Program-made: the position numbers and the translations under genes
Shown: in pieces, positions 42,529 to 53,783 of the stretch
Layout of the letters: each line of letters begins with the position of its first letter
How positions within the stretch are numbered: the first letter of the stretch is position 1
The notes under the pieces: generated by a model
Seen by the model: the letters and a program-made list of their open reading frames with translations, nothing else
Told to the model about the DNA's origin: nothing
Databases searched by the model: none
NCBI GenBank assembly: GCA_016742215.1
Contig: JACVCC010000001.1
Coordinates: forward strand, 248,001 to 312,000
Origin: Brevundimonas sp.
GTDB lineage: Bacteria > Pseudomonadota > Alphaproteobacteria > Caulobacterales > Caulobacteraceae
Length of the DNA: 64,000 bases
Direction of reading: 5' to 3'

Positions 42529-43436
42529 CCTTGCCGCACGCCGCCAATTCGCCCGAGCAGGGCGTCATCGACCGCGTCGCCGAGATCGCCGATCTGGTCA
42601 CCGTGGCGCTGGACGAGCTGCTGCCCCGGGCCGACGGCCCCGAGTCCCGCCTGACCGAGGCCATGCGCTATGCGGCGCTCGGCCCCGGCAAGCGCCTGCG
42701 CCCCTTCTTCGCGCTGGAAGCGGCGACCCTGTTTGACATCGAGGAACGCCCCGTCCTGCGCGCCGCCTGCGCGCTGGAGTGCGTCCACGCCTACAGCCTG
42801 GTCCACGACGACCTGCCGGCGATGGACAACGACGACATGCGTCGCGGCCGCCCAACCCTGCACCGGGCCTATGACGAGGCCACCGCTATCCTCGCCGGCG
42901 ACGCCCTGCAGACCGCCGCCTTCGACATCGTCCTGCACGAGGACACTCACGAGGACCCGGCCGTCCGCTGCGAGCTGGCGGCCCGTCTGTCGCTGGCGTC
43001 CGGCGCGCGCGGCATGGCCGGCGGCCAGATGATCGACCTGCTGGGCGTTCGCGACGACCTCGGCGGCGTCGCCCGCATGCAGCGGCTCAAGACCGGCGCC
43101 CTGTTCACCTACGCCTTCGAGATCCCGCTGATTATCGCCGGCGCGCGTGAGATGCACCGTCAGGCCCTCACGAGCTTCGCCCACGACATCGGCCTGGCCT
43201 ACCAGATCGTCGACGACCTGCTCGACGCCGAGGGTGATCAGGACATTCTGGGCAAGGCGGCCGGCAAGGATGCGGCCCAGGGCAAGACCAATTTCGTCAC
43301 CCTGCTGGGCGTCGATGCGGCGCGACAGAGGGTCGCGCACCTGTCCGACCAGGCCCGCGCTCATCTGGACGTCTTCGGCCCCGACGCGGATATCCTCAAG
43401 GCCAGCGTGGACTTTGTGCTTCAGCGGCGGAGCTGA
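42525..43436 (+). CDS. ispA: Farnesyl diphosphate synthase (polyprenyl synthetase family)
   Basis: 303 residues from a TTG start that overlaps csaA. First Asp-rich motif in [19 protein letters not shown], second in [13 protein letters not shown], and [12 protein letters not shown] for substrate binding. It condenses isopentenyl diphosphate with dimethylallyl and geranyl diphosphate. Product length is inferred from family and size. It sits with dxs, which feeds the same pathway. Confidence 0.93.
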   Translation: MTLPHAANSPEQGVIDRVAEIADLVTVALDELLPRADGPESRLTEAMRYAALGPGKRLRPFFALEAATLFDIEERPVLRAACALECVHAYSLVHDDLPAMDNDDMRRGRPTLHRAYDEATAILAGDALQTAAFDIVLHEDTHEDPAVRCELAARLSLASGARGMAGGQMIDLLGVRDDLGGVARMQRLKTGALFTYAFEIPLIIAGAREMHRQALTSFAHDIGLAYQIVDDLLDAEGDQDILGKAAGKDAAQGKTNFVTLLGVDAARQRVAHLSDQARAHLDVFGPDADILKASVDFVLQRRS

Positions 43437-43440
43437 CCCC

Positions 43441-43995
43441 TTGGCCCTGAACGTCACCATCCCGGCCCGAATCCTGAGGGTCAATCATGGTGGCGAGCAC
43501 GGCGCGATCAGCATCTACAGCGTCCAGATTTTCGTCGCCCGCCTGCGAGCACCCGATCTCCTGCCCTTTCTGCAGGAGGCTCTGGAGCACGAATGCAGCC
43601 ATAGACGCCGTTTCCGCGAGTTGATGCCTGACCGGGCCTCGAAGCCCTGCCGGATGATGTGGATCTGGGGCATGGGCGGGGCGGTCCTCGGACTGGTCAC
43701 CGGTGTTCTCGGTCGGGAAGCCATTCTCGCCTGCACGGAGGCGGTCGAAACGACTGTGCATCACCATCTGGATGATCAGATCCGCTGGGCGGCCGGTCGC
43801 GACGCCGAGATGCACAGGGTGATTTCCGATATTCAGCGTGAGGAAGTCGCGCACATCGACTGGGCGGCGGGCCATCGTCGTGGCCGTGGATTCCGCTGGC
43901 TCGAGCGTCTGATCGGCGCGGCGACGGAAGGTCTGATCTGGTTGTCCACGCGGGGAGATTCCGTCCGTCTGGCGCGCGAACTTGCCGTCGCGTGA
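43441..43995 (+). CDS. Coq7-like demethoxyubiquinone hydroxylase
   Basis: 184 residues from a TTG at 43441 preceded by GGCGGAG; no ATG is available and the upstream frame lies in ispA. The di-iron ligands of the Coq7 family are in RVNHGGEHGAISIYS, EHECSHRRRF, VHHHLDDQ and REEVAHIDWA. It probably performs the penultimate hydroxylation of ubiquinone synthesis. Placement between ispA and dxs joins the prenyl tail and quinone head pathways. Symbol left blank because coq7 and ubiF naming varies. Confidence 0.88.
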   Translation: MALNVTIPARILRVNHGGEHGAISIYSVQIFVARLRAPDLLPFLQEALEHECSHRRRFRELMPDRASKPCRMMWIWGMGGAVLGLVTGVLGREAILACTEAVETTVHHHLDDQIRWAAGRDAEMHRVISDIQREEVAHIDWAAGHRRGRGFRWLERLIGAATEGLIWLSTRGDSVRLARELAVA

Positions 43996-44148
43996 GGCTC
44001 GCAGTGACAACATGGGCTCTCGCCGCAGAGCCCTTCGCACGCTAGATGCACGGTTCCTGCACTGATTTTTCAGGCAGCATCGACCCGCCACGCAGCGAAA
44101 TGCTCTAATGCGGGTTGGAATACCAAAGGCCCAGGTAGCACTTCCCGA

Positions 44149-46059
44149 ATGCCCGACACCCCACTTCTCGATCAGGTGAAGATCCCCGCCGACATGCGGG
44201 ACTTCGACATCGCCCAGCTGAAGCAGCTGGCGGACGAAGTTCGCACCGAGACCATCGACGCCGTCTCCGTGACCGGCGGGCACCTCGGCGCCGGTCTGGG
44301 CGTGGTCGAGCTGACCGTGGCGCTGCACCATGTCTTCGAGACGCCGAAAGACATCCTGATCTGGGACGTCGGGCACCAGTGCTATCCGCACAAGATCCTG
44401 ACCGGGCGCCGCGACCGCATCCGCACCCTTCGCATGGGCGGAGGGCTATCGGGCTTCACCAAGCGGGCCGAGAGCGAGTACGACCCGTTCGGCGCGGCCC
44501 ACGCCTCGACCTCCATCAGCGCCGCCCTCGGCTTCGCCGCCGCCCGCGACCAGAAGGGCGAGAGCAATCGCGTCGTGGCCGTGATCGGCGACGGCTCGAT
44601 CTCGGCCGGCATGGCCTATGAGGCGATGAACAACGCCGCCGAGGCCACCAATGGCCAGCTGATGGTCATCCTGAACGACAACGACATGTCGATCGCCCCG
44701 CCGGTGGGTGGCATGAGCGCCTATCTGGCCCGTCAGGTCTCGGGCGGCGCCTATCGTCAGGTCCGCAACATCGGCAAGAAGTTCGTCGAACACCTGCCGC
44801 GCCCGTTCAAAAATGCCGCTCGCAAGGCCGAGGAATACGCTCGCGGCATGGTCGTCGGCGGCACCTTCTTCGAGGAACTCGGCTTCTACTACGTCGGCCC
44901 AATCGACGGGCACGACATGGACAACCTGGTCCCCATCCTGAAGAACGCCGCGGCCATCACCGATCGCCCGGTGCTGGTCCATGTCGTCACGCAGAAGGGC
45001 AAGGGCTACGCCCCGGCCGAGAGCAGCGCCGACAAGCTGCACGCCGTGGTCAAGTTCGACGTCGTCTCGGGCAAGCAGTCCAAGCCGGTGTCCAACGCTC
45101 CCAGCTACACCAAGGTCTTCGGGACCGAGCTGATCAAACGGGCCGAGCGCGATCCGTCCATCGTCGCCATCACCGCCGCCATGCCGTCCGGCACCGGTCT
45201 GGACCTGTTCGGCGCCGCCTTCCCGGATCGCACCTACGACGTCGGCATCGCCGAGCAGCACGCCGTCACCTTCGCCGCCGGCCTCGCCGCCGATGGCATG
45301 AAGCCGGTCTGCGCCATCTATTCGACCTTCCTGCAGCGCGGCTACGACCAGGTCGTCCACGACGTGGCGATCCAGAGCCTTCCCGTGCGCTTCGCCATGG
45401 ATCGCGCCGGTCTGGTCGGGGCCGACGGCTCGACCCACGCCGGCAGTTTCGACATCGGCTTCATGGGCGCCCTGCCGGGCATGGTGCTGATGGCCGCCTC
45501 GGACGAGGCCGAACTGGCCGCCATGATCGCCACCAGCCTCGAGATCGACGACCGCCCGTCCGCCTTCCGCTATCCGCGTGGCGACGGCGTCGGCGTGGAC
45601 ATTCCCGAGCTGTCGGCTCCGCTGGAGATCGGCAAGGGCCGGGTGGTGCGCGAGGGCACGGCCGTCGCCCTGCTGTCGTTCGGCACTCGCCTTCAGGAAA
45701 CGCTCAAGGCCGCCGATGCGCTGGCGGCCAAGGGCGTGTCGGCCACCGTCGTCGACGCCCGCTTCGCCAAGCCGCTGGACGAGGAACTGATCCTGCGTCT
45801 GGCCCGCGAGCACGAGGCACTGATCACCATCGAGGAAGGCGCCATGGGCGGCTTCGGCGGCTTCGTGCTGCAGATGCTGGCGTCGAAGGGCGCGCTGGAT
45901 TCGGGTCTGAAGATCCGCACCCTGCATCTGCCGGACGTCTTCCAGGATCAGGACTCGCCGGTGGCCCAATACGCCGCCGCCGGTCTGAACGCGGAACACA
46001 TCGCCGCCGCCGCCCTTCAGGCTCTGGGCGTCGAGGCCAGCCGCGCCGTCCGCGCGTAG
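44149..46059 (+). CDS. dxs: 1-deoxy-D-xylulose-5-phosphate synthase
   Basis: 636 residues, full length. Thiamine diphosphate motif [17 protein letters not shown], catalytic-region signature [20 protein letters not shown], and [13 protein letters not shown] in the transketolase-like pyrimidine domain. It joins pyruvate and glyceraldehyde 3-phosphate, the first step of the MEP isoprenoid pathway. The 153-base gap before it holds no gene and likely holds its promoter. Confidence 0.97.
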   Translation: MPDTPLLDQVKIPADMRDFDIAQLKQLADEVRTETIDAVSVTGGHLGAGLGVVELTVALHHVFETPKDILIWDVGHQCYPHKILTGRRDRIRTLRMGGGLSGFTKRAESEYDPFGAAHASTSISAALGFAAARDQKGESNRVVAVIGDGSISAGMAYEAMNNAAEATNGQLMVILNDNDMSIAPPVGGMSAYLARQVSGGAYRQVRNIGKKFVEHLPRPFKNAARKAEEYARGMVVGGTFFEELGFYYVGPIDGHDMDNLVPILKNAAAITDRPVLVHVVTQKGKGYAPAESSADKLHAVVKFDVVSGKQSKPVSNAPSYTKVFGTELIKRAERDPSIVAITAAMPSGTGLDLFGAAFPDRTYDVGIAEQHAVTFAAGLAADGMKPVCAIYSTFLQRGYDQVVHDVAIQSLPVRFAMDRAGLVGADGSTHAGSFDIGFMGALPGMVLMAASDEAELAAMIATSLEIDDRPSAFRYPRGDGVGVDIPELSAPLEIGKGRVVREGTAVALLSFGTRLQETLKAADALAAKGVSATVVDARFAKPLDEELILRLAREHEALITIEEGAMGGFGGFVLQMLASKGALDSGLKIRTLHLPDVFQDQDSPVAQYAAAGLNAEHIAAAALQALGVEASRAVRA

Positions 46060-46072
46060 GACGCCACGCAAC

Positions 46073-46118
46073 CCGAACCCCCCGGCGGCCGTTTCCTGAC
46101 GGTCCGGGGGCGGTTCGG
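46073..46118 (+). other. Long GC-rich stem-loop between dxs and the next gene
   Basis: CCGAACCC-CCCGG pairs with CCGGGGGCGGTTCGG (one bulge), with a smaller inner stem CCGT/ACGG. It sits 13 bases after the dxs stop. There is no T run, and the ribosome site of the next gene (GGAGAG) touches the 3' arm. It could be an attenuator, mRNA stabiliser or translational block. Confidence 0.5.
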
Positions 46119-46127
46119 AGAGTAGTT

Positions 46128-46547
46128 GTGAAATCCATCCCTTACGCCCTCGGCCTCGCGCTGCTGGTCGCCGCGCCTTCCGCGCTGGCGCAGGACAATG
46201 CGCCGCCCGAGCTACAGGTCTTTCGGACCAGTGATTCTGCGATGACCTGTGTCCAGATCGCGGATGAGGCCGCCGAACTCAGCCAGACCTTCGGCAGCGA
46301 CCGCCCCAACGTCTTCGGCCGTTTCATGGGAGTCGCCCGCACCGGCGTCGCCATGGTCGTGCCGGGAGCGGGGCTGGCGATGGCGGGCGCCGACGCCCTC
46401 ACCGCCGAGGAGCGCGAACGCAAGGCGGCCCGCGAAGCCGCCGTCGAACAGCGCTGGTATTACCTCAACGGCCTCTACACCGGCCAACGCTGTGAGCAGC
46501 AGGCGGAGGCGGCCGAAGTGCCCGCAGTCGCGGTGACGCCGCAGTAG
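46128..46547 (+). CDS. Hypothetical exported protein
   Basis: 139 residues from a GTG. Signal peptide 1-21 ending in ALAQ. The mature protein has two Cys residues likely to pair ([19 protein letters not shown] and GQRCEQQAE), a Gly/Ala-rich segment (about 66-88) that may be a weak membrane segment, and a charged helix. Some alphaproteobacterial proteins of this layout are annotated only as hypothetical. Function unknown. Confidence 0.7.
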   Translation: MKSIPYALGLALLVAAPSALAQDNAPPELQVFRTSDSAMTCVQIADEAAELSQTFGSDRPNVFGRFMGVARTGVAMVVPGAGLAMAGADALTAEERERKAAREAAVEQRWYYLNGLYTGQRCEQQAEAAEVPAVAVTPQ

Positions 46548-46563
46548 GAGGCGCGCGCGTTCG

Positions 46564-46733
46564 CCTCTCCATTCCCCCAGGAATGGAGAGGACAGATCGG
46601 CGCGCAGCGACGATCAGGTGAGGGCAATGCCGGCCGTAGTTGTCGGAGCTCCGATCCCGTCTTCCACCGCCGCCCTCACCTGACCGCTGCGCGGTCTGTC
46701 CTCTCCATCGCCTTGAAGGGGGCGATGGAGAGG
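46564..46733. repeat. Long inverted-repeat element (CCTCTCC family), likely dispersed
   Basis: The two arms (46564-46624 and 46673-46733) are imperfect inverted copies. Each arm starts with its own hairpin (CCTCTCCATT...AATGGAGAGG on the left; CCTCTCCATCGCC...GGCGATGGAGAGG on the right), then ACAGA, then CAGCG and CAGGTGAGGGC. About 50 bases separate the arms. It looks like a non-coding palindromic element of a dispersed family. It occupies the otherwise empty 397-base stretch between 46548 and 46944; the rest holds no gene and probably the atp promoter. Confidence 0.75.
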
Positions 46734-46944
46734 TGAACCTCATAATCCAGGAAGGGCGAAATCTCCCGAATCCGCCGCCAGGCCAGCGACCGTTCGCCAC
46801 GTCCACCAGACGGCGAAACAAACGTGCGCATTTTCAACGTGATAGCGCAATCCTGCGCCGCCTTGACCAACCGGGGTCGCGTCTATAGGTTCCGCGCCGA
46901 ATTCAGACCCCCTCCGGCGTTCGCGTCGGAGCGCTGAGGCCGCC

Positions 46945-47310
46945 ATGTCCCTGCCAAAGGAATCGCGCGAAGAGGCGATCGCTCGTCTCAACAAGAGCGC
47001 ATCCGAACTGGAGGCGCGCCACGCCCCGCCGACCCCGCAAGAGGTCGCAGGCATGGCGGCGGCCAATCAGGCCTGGAAGATCATCGCCGACCTGCTCGGT
47101 GGCGTTCTTGTGGGCCTGGCGCTGGGCTACGGCGTGGACAGGCTGTTCGCGACGAACCCCTGGGGGCTGATCGGCGGGGTCCTTCTGGGCTTCGCCCTGT
47201 CGATTTACATGGCGCGCCGCACGGCCAACCGGCTGATGGCGCAGGCGAAGGCGGACGGGGTCGAACCGAAATCGATTCCGTTCGACGACCCGGAAGACGA
47301 GGAGCGATAG
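46945..47310 (+). CDS. atpI: F0F1 ATP synthase assembly protein AtpI
   Basis: 121 residues. Two membrane helices (about 47-64 and 75-95: LLGGVLVGLALGYGVDRLF; GLIGGVLLGFALSIYMARR). The N-terminal charged helix is typical. AtpI helps assemble the c-ring. First gene of the F0 operon, 4 bases before atpB. Confidence 0.9.
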   Translation: MSLPKESREEAIARLNKSASELEARHAPPTPQEVAGMAAANQAWKIIADLLGGVLVGLALGYGVDRLFATNPWGLIGGVLLGFALSIYMARRTANRLMAQAKADGVEPKSIPFDDPEDEER

Positions 47311-47314
47311 GCCC

Positions 47315-48109
47315 GTGGCCGATCCGATCGAACAGTTCGAGATCCACCCCCTCCCGGGCCTGGACTTCGGTGAAGTGGTGCTGCCGGTCGTCGGCAAGGT
47401 GCACCTCGCCGTGACCAATTCGCATGTCGCCATGACGATCGCCTTCGCGCTGGTCGTCCTGTTCCTGACGCTGGTCACCTCGAACGCCAAGGTCGTTCCG
47501 GGCCGTCTGCAGGCCGCAGGCGAGCAGCTGTTCGGCATGATCAACGGGGTCACCGACTCGATCATCGGTCACGAGGGCCGGAAGTATTTCCCCTTCGTCT
47601 TCACCCTGTTCTCGCTGATCCTGGCCATGAACCTGCTCGGCATGTTCCTGACCTTCACCGCCACCTCGCAACTGGCCGTGACCATCACCTTCGCCGCGCT
47701 GACCATCCTGCTGGTCATCGGCATCGGCTTCGCCAAGCATGGCCTGAAGTTCTTCGGCCTGTTCTGGCCGACCGCCGCACCGCTGGTCCTGCGCCCCGTC
47801 GTCGGCGCCATCGAGTTCCTGTCGTTCCTCCTGCGTCCGGTGACCCTCGCCCTTCGTCTGTTCGGCAACATGCTGGGCGGTCACGTGGCGCTGAAGATCT
47901 TCGCCGGCTTTGTGGTCACCCTGGGCGCCTCGGCCTTCGCCGCTGACGGCATGGGCCTGTTCGCCCTGCCGATCGCCGGTCTCTCGATGGCCATGGTCGT
48001 CGCCCTGACCGCCCTGGAGTTCCTCGTGGCCTTCCTGCAGGCCTTCGTCTTCGCCGTTCTGGCCAGCATCTATCTCAATGATGTGGTCAACCTGGGCCAT
48101 GGCCACTAA
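47315..48109 (+). CDS. atpB: ATP synthase F0 subunit a
   Basis: 264 residues from a GTG. About five or six membrane helices. The conserved proton-channel Arg is in LALRLFGNMLGGHV, and the following helix reads FLVAFLQAFVFAVLASIYL. It forms the proton half-channels facing the c-ring. The F1 genes are not in this window, the usual alphaproteobacterial split. Confidence 0.95.
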   Translation: MADPIEQFEIHPLPGLDFGEVVLPVVGKVHLAVTNSHVAMTIAFALVVLFLTLVTSNAKVVPGRLQAAGEQLFGMINGVTDSIIGHEGRKYFPFVFTLFSLILAMNLLGMFLTFTATSQLAVTITFAALTILLVIGIGFAKHGLKFFGLFWPTAAPLVLRPVVGAIEFLSFLLRPVTLALRLFGNMLGGHVALKIFAGFVVTLGASAFAADGMGLFALPIAGLSMAMVVALTALEFLVAFLQAFVFAVLASIYLNDVVNLGHGH

Positions 48110-48164
48110 GGCTTCGGACCAGTTTCTAACCTCAACCCTGACTTCAAACTAAGGATACACAGCA

Positions 48165-48389
48165 ATGGAAGCTGAAGCCGCCAAATACATCGGCGCCGGC
48201 CTGGCCACCCTCGGCATGATCGGTTCGGCCATCGGCGTGGGCAACATCTTCGCCAACTTCCTGAACGGCGCCCTGCGCAACCCGTCGGCCGCCGGCTCGC
48301 AAGTCGGTAACCTGTTCGTGGGCGCCGCTCTGGCCGAAGCCCTGGGCATCCTGGCCTTCGTTCTGGGCATCCTGATCCTGAACGCCTAA
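48165..48389 (+). CDS. atpE: ATP synthase F0 subunit c
   Basis: 74 residues: two membrane helices with the polar loop [11 protein letters not shown] and the proton-carrying Glu in [11 protein letters not shown]. No Na+ ion-binding motif is seen, so protons are expected. It follows atpB by 55 bases with an AAGGAT ribosome site. Confidence 0.97.
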   Translation: MEAEAAKYIGAGLATLGMIGSAIGVGNIFANFLNGALRNPSAAGSQVGNLFVGAALAEALGILAFVLGILILNA

Positions 48390-48466
48390 GACCGCGTACC
48401 CGACGGCGGCGTCCTCCCCATCGGAGGACGCCGCTGTTCTGCTAATTTCTCCGTAGAACGGACGCT

Positions 48467-49030
48467 ATGGCCGCTCCCACTCCCATCGATCCGCACACCG
48501 ACGCTCACGCGACGACCGAGGCCGCCGGCCACGGCGGTGAGAGCGGCGGCCTGCCGCAGTTCGAGACCCAGCACTGGTTCGGGCAGATCGCCTACCTGCT
48601 GGTCCTGTTCTTCGTCCTGTACCTGCTGATCAGCAAGGTCTTCGCGCCGCGCATCCGCCGCGTGATGGACGAACGCGCAGACACCATTTCCGCCGCCGTC
48701 ACGACCGCCCGTCAGGTGCAGGCCGAGGCCGCCGGCCAGGCTGAAGCCGCCAAGGCAGAAGTCGCCGCTGCCCGTTCCAGCGCCCGCGCCACGGCCACGG
48801 CCGCTGCGACCCGCATCGCCGAAGAGGCCGCCGCCCGCAAGGCCGCTGACGAAGCCGCCGTCTCGGCCCGTATCGCCGAGGCCGAAGCCGCCATCGGCAA
48901 GACCCGTGACGCGGCCATGGCCAACGTCGGCGCCATCGCCGGCGACGCCACCGCCGCCATCGTCGAGCGCCTGACCGGCAAGGCGCCGACCGCCGCCGAA
49001 GTCGCCGCCGCCGTCAAGGGAGCCGCGTAA
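48467..49030 (+). CDS. ATP synthase F0 subunit b'
   Basis: 187 residues. A short N-terminal disordered tail, one membrane helix (about 46-63, IAYLLVLFFVLYLLISKVFA), then a long Ala/Glu/Arg coiled coil. Having two b-type genes, with this one first, is the b' plus b arrangement of alphaproteobacteria and cyanobacteria. It makes half of the peripheral stalk. The stop overlaps the next start by one base. Names atpX, atpG and atpF' are all in use, so the symbol is left blank. Confidence 0.88.
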   Translation: MAAPTPIDPHTDAHATTEAAGHGGESGGLPQFETQHWFGQIAYLLVLFFVLYLLISKVFAPRIRRVMDERADTISAAVTTARQVQAEAAGQAEAAKAEVAAARSSARATATAAATRIAEEAAARKAADEAAVSARIAEAEAAIGKTRDAAMANVGAIAGDATAAIVERLTGKAPTAAEVAAAVKGAA

Positions 49031-49545
49031 TGCCCCACTTCCTCGACCCGCACATGTACAGCCTCGACAACCCGGAGCTCTGGGTTCTCGTCGGTCTGAT
49101 CATCTTCTTCGCTATTGTGATCATGGCCGGTGTTCCGAAACTGGTCGCCGGCAAGCTCGACGAGCAGGCCGCCAAGATCCAGTCGGAGCTGGATGAGGCC
49201 GCCCGCCTGCGCACCGAAGCCGAAGCCCTGCTGGCCCAGATCCGCGCCGAGAAGGCCGAGGCCGAAGCCCAGGCCGCCGAGATGCTCCGCGCCGCCGAGG
49301 CCGACGCCCGTCGCCTCGAGGCCGAAGCCAAGGTGAAGTTGGAAGAGTCGATGGCTCGCCGTCAGGCTCTGGCCGAGCGTCGTATCGAACAGGCCGAGGC
49401 TCAGGCCATGGCCGAGGTGAAGGCCTCCGCCACCGATCTGGCCGCCAAGGCTGCGGAGCAGATCCTCGCCGAGCGTCTGGCCGGCCAGAAGTCGGATCCG
49501 CTGCTCGAGTCCGCCATCGCCCAGCTGAGCACGCGCCTGAACTAG
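49030..49545 (+). CDS. atpF: ATP synthase F0 subunit b
   Basis: 171 residues. One membrane helix (about 17-37, LWVLVGLIIFFAIVIMAGVP) and a long heptad-rich Ala/Glu helix (QSELDEAARLRTEAEALLAQ and onward). It forms the peripheral stalk with b'. It ends the operon, followed by a strong terminator at 49571. Confidence 0.92.
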   Translation: MPHFLDPHMYSLDNPELWVLVGLIIFFAIVIMAGVPKLVAGKLDEQAAKIQSELDEAARLRTEAEALLAQIRAEKAEAEAQAAEMLRAAEADARRLEAEAKVKLEESMARRQALAERRIEQAEAQAMAEVKASATDLAAKAAEQILAERLAGQKSDPLLESAIAQLSTRLN

Positions 49546-49570
49546 GCCGCGGTAGCGACTGAACGATCAA

Positions 49571-49598
49571 GGCCCGCCGGTCCGCCGGCGGGCCTTTT
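49571..49598 (+). terminator. Rho-independent terminator of the F0 operon
   Basis: A 10-bp perfect GC stem, GGCCCGCCGG / CCGGCGGGCC, with a TCCG loop, followed by TTTT. It is 25 bases after the atpF stop. Confidence 0.9.
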
Positions 49599-49711
49599 CG
49601 TTTCTCCCGCACCTGCGAAGCACAGCAACGTGAACCCGGTCTCGCCCAACAGGCGTATGCTTCCCTTGCGTTATCAGAACCAGAAGAAGGCGTTGGGAGG
49701 CGCTATCGGTC

Positions 49712-50182
49712 ATGATGTCACGCGTACAGAAGGGTTTGGTCGCCGGTTTCGCGGCCACTCTGGCGGTCTCGATTATTGAAGCCGCCAACATGATGTTCGG
49801 CCACTGGGCCGTCGCCTTTCCACAGTTGCTCGCCTATGTCGTCCAGATGCCCGGCAATCACGTCGTCGGCTGGGTGGCGCACTTCGCCGCCGGCACACTG
49901 GTGCTGGGGCCGCTGTTCGCCATCCTGTGTCCACGGCTGCCTACGGACACGCCCGAGACCAAGGGCATCCTCTTCGCCGTGGCCGCCTTCGTAGTCATGG
50001 GCCTGACCGTGGCTCCGGCCGCGGGCGTTGGCATGTTCTTCATGCGCGCCGGCTTCGGCACCCTGGCCTGGATGATCGTCAGCCACGCCATCTTCGGCAT
50101 CGTGCTGGGCAACGTCTATGCCCGGCTGGTCGCCCGCGAGAAGCGTCTGGGCTCCATGGTCGGCGCAGCGCCGGCCCACTGA
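49712..50182 (+). CDS. DUF6789-like four-helix membrane protein
   Basis: 156 residues with four membrane helices (about 8-26, 52-70, 84-106, 116-137). It has small-residue patterns such as GLVAGFAATLAVSIIEAAN and MIVSHAIFGIVLGNVYARL. This resembles a family of uncharacterised membrane proteins found in many proteobacteria. No function is proposed. Stand-alone gene facing gcvPB, sharing the terminator at 50194. Confidence 0.65.
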   Translation: MMSRVQKGLVAGFAATLAVSIIEAANMMFGHWAVAFPQLLAYVVQMPGNHVVGWVAHFAAGTLVLGPLFAILCPRLPTDTPETKGILFAVAAFVVMGLTVAPAAGVGMFFMRAGFGTLAWMIVSHAIFGIVLGNVYARLVAREKRLGSMVGAAPAH

Positions 50183-50193
50183 GGAAAGCAAAA

Positions 50194-50217
50194 GGCCCGC
50201 CGGTGAACCGGCGGGCC
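50194..50217. terminator. Bidirectional terminator between the membrane protein and gcvPB
   Basis: A perfect 10-bp stem GGCCCGCCGG / CCGGCGGGCC, loop TGAA. On the minus strand it is followed by TTTTGC, so it should end gcvPB transcripts. On the plus strand TGATTTTAG follows. The same stem arms occur at 49571, so this is a reused terminator sequence. Confidence 0.85.
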
Positions 50218-50241
50218 TGATTTTAGGTCCGGATCGCGGGC

Positions 50242-51813
<1,572 letters not shown>

Positions 51814-51827
51814 CGTTCGATCTTCCG

Positions 51828-53180
51828 TCAGGCGGCCAGGACCTTGCCGAGCGAGGCGGCAAGCAGCTTGATGTCGGCGTCCAGGGTGGTCTCGGTGGCG
51901 GCGACCAGCAGGACATCATCCATGCCGGCATCCGGGGCCAGACGGCTGTAGGGCACGCCCGCGAGGATGTGGTGGGCAGCGAGGGTGTCGACCACCTCGG
52001 CGGCGCTCTTGCCCTTCGGCAGTTTGATCGCGAACTCGTTGAAGAAACGCGGGGTCAGGATCTCGACGCCCGGAACGGCGGCGAGGGCGTCACGCGTCGC
52101 CACGGCCTTCTCGTGGTTCAGCAGCGCGAGCTTCCGCAGACCCGTCTCGCCCAGCAGGCTCATGTGGATCGTGAAGGCGAGGGTGCACAGGCCCGAGTTG
52201 GTGCAGATGTTCGAGGTCGCCTTGTCGCGACGGATGTGCTGCTCGCGGGTGGACAGGGTCAGCACGAAGCCGCGCTGGCCGTCGGCGTCGACGGTCTCGC
52301 CGGTCAGGCGGCCGGGCATCTGGCGGATCAGCTTGTCGCGGGTGGCGAACAGGCCGACGTACGGCCCGCCGAAGTTCAGGGCGTTGCCGATCGACTGGCC
52401 CTCGGCAGCGACGATGTCCGCGCCCATCTCGCCGGGCGACTTCAGCAGGCCCATGGATACGGCCTCGGTGACCACGACGATCAGCAGGGCGCCGGCGGCC
52501 TGGGCGGCCTCGGCGATCTTCGTCACGTCGGTGGCGGTGCCGAAGACGTTCGGGGTCTGGACGACGACGCAGGCGGTGTCCGGCCCGATCTTCGCGATGA
52601 CGTCGGCCTCGGCGTCGACCGCGGCCGGCAGGACCTCGGTCTCGACGCCGACGGCGTGGACGACGGTCTCGGTGGCGCGGACATAGTGCGGGTGCACGCC
52701 GCCCGAGATCACCGCCTTGTTGCGGCGCGTGGCGCGGGTCGCCATCAGCACGCCCTCGGCCATCGCGGTCGAACCGTCATACAGCGAGGCGTTGGCCACC
52801 GGCATGCCGGTCAGGTTCGCGACCTGGGTCTGGAACTCGTACAGATACTGCAGCGTGCCCTGCGCGATTTCCGGCTGGTAGGGCGTGTAGCTGGTCAGGA
52901 ACTCCGACCGCTGGATGATGTGGTCCACGGTGGCCGGCACGTGGTGCTTGTAGGCCCCGGCGCCGCAGAAGAAGGGCACGGAGCCGGCCGAGGCGTTCTT
53001 GGCCGCCATGGCGCCGAGCGCCCTCTCGACTTCCAGCTCACCCGCCACCCGGGGCAGGTCCACGAAGCCGTCGCGGCGCGCGGGCTGCGGCACGTCAACG
53101 AACAGGTCGTCGACGGACTTGGCGCCGATCGCGGCGAGCATCGCCGAACGGTCGTCGGGCGTGAGGGGGAGGTAGCGCAT
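51828..53180 (-). CDS. gcvPA: Glycine decarboxylase subunit 1 (P protein alpha)
   Basis: 450 residues from the ATG at 53180 ([15 protein letters not shown]), the usual family start; a GTG 12 bases upstream is an alternative. Landmarks include [38 protein letters not shown] and [17 protein letters not shown]. It forms the glycine decarboxylase with gcvPB. It is separated from gcvH by a 213-base gap holding an inverted-repeat element. Confidence 0.93.
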   Translation of the reverse strand: MRYLPLTPDDRSAMLAAIGAKSVDDLFVDVPQPARRDGFVDLPRVAGELEVERALGAMAAKNASAGSVPFFCGAGAYKHHVPATVDHIIQRSEFLTSYTPYQPEIAQGTLQYLYEFQTQVANLTGMPVANASLYDGSTAMAEGVLMATRATRRNKAVISGGVHPHYVRATETVVHAVGVETEVLPAAVDAEADVIAKIGPDTACVVVQTPNVFGTATDVTKIAEAAQAAGALLIVVVTEAVSMGLLKSPGEMGADIVAAEGQSIGNALNFGGPYVGLFATRDKLIRQMPGRLTGETVDADGQRGFVLTLSTREQHIRRDKATSNICTNSGLCTLAFTIHMSLLGETGLRKLALLNHEKAVATRDALAAVPGVEILTPRFFNEFAIKLPKGKSAAEVVDTLAAHHILAGVPYSRLAPDAGMDDVLLVAATETTLDADIKLLAASLGKVLAA

Positions 53181-53196
53181 GGCGTTGATCACCTTG

Positions 53197-53387
53197 TCAT
53201 CCCGGCCAAGCGAAGCGCTGAGCCGGGACGGAGCGGTCGGATTTCAGTTCGTCCCGGTCGGCCCGAAGGGCTGAACCGGGACACGGGCGAGGACTTCGGC
53301 ATTGCCCCGGATGAGCTGTGCTCTCCGGGGCGGAATCTTCAAACTGGCGTCACGTCCCGGCTCACAGCTGCGCTTCGGCCGGGATGA
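53197..53387. repeat. Palindromic extragenic element (TCATCCCGGCC family) between gcvH and gcvPA
   Basis: The ends are inverted copies: TCATCCCGGCC-AAGCG...GAGCCGGGACG on the left (53197 on) and its near-exact complement on the right, ending ...GGCCGGGATGA at 53387. A second inverted pair, GTCCCGGT...ACCGGGAC, lies in the middle. It looks like a member of a dispersed palindromic family. It lies within the transcribed operon, so the RNA would fold into a large structure. Confidence 0.75.
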
Positions 53388-53393
53388 CAAAAG

Positions 53394-53759
53394 TCACTGC
53401 GTCGCGAGGTAGGCGTCGTAGGCGGCGCGATCCATCAGTGCGTCGAGCTGCGAGGCGTCCGAGACCTTGATCTTCGCGAACCATCCGTCGCCTTCCGGAT
53501 CGGCGTTGACAGTTTCCGGCGCACCGGCGAGGGCGGCATTGCCTTCGACGACTTCGCCCGAGACCGGGGCGTAGACGTCCGACGCGGCCTTGACCGATTC
53601 CACGACGGCGAAGCTGTCGCCCTGGCTGACCGACTTGCCGGCCTCCGGGGTTTCGACGAACACCACGTCGCCCAGGGCGTCAGCGGCGTGCTTGGAGATG
53701 CCGACGGTGGCGACGTCGCCGTCGAGGCGAACCCACTCGTGATCCTTGGTGAACTTCAT
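53394..53759 (-). CDS. gcvH: Glycine cleavage H protein (lipoyl carrier)
   Basis: 121 residues. The lipoyl-lysine is in [20 protein letters not shown]. The N-terminal [20 protein letters not shown] is standard. It shuttles the aminomethyl group between GcvPA/GcvPB, GcvT and the L protein. It starts 24 bases after gcvT. Confidence 0.96.
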   Translation of the reverse strand: MKFTKDHEWVRLDGDVATVGISKHAADALGDVVFVETPEAGKSVSQGDSFAVVESVKAASDVYAPVSGEVVEGNAALAGAPETVNADPEGDGWFAKIKVSDASQLDALMDRAAYDAYLATQ

Positions 53760-53783
53760 GACTGATCCCTCTCAGGCCCCAAA

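Noticed and set aside
46564-46733. The paired repeats read as a two-repeat CRISPR array
   Set aside because: The copies are inverted, not direct, and there are only two with no cas gene.
51969-53387. A 472-residue open frame opposite gcvPA
   Set aside because: Antisense shadow; gcvPA is recognisable on the minus strand and no family features appear here.
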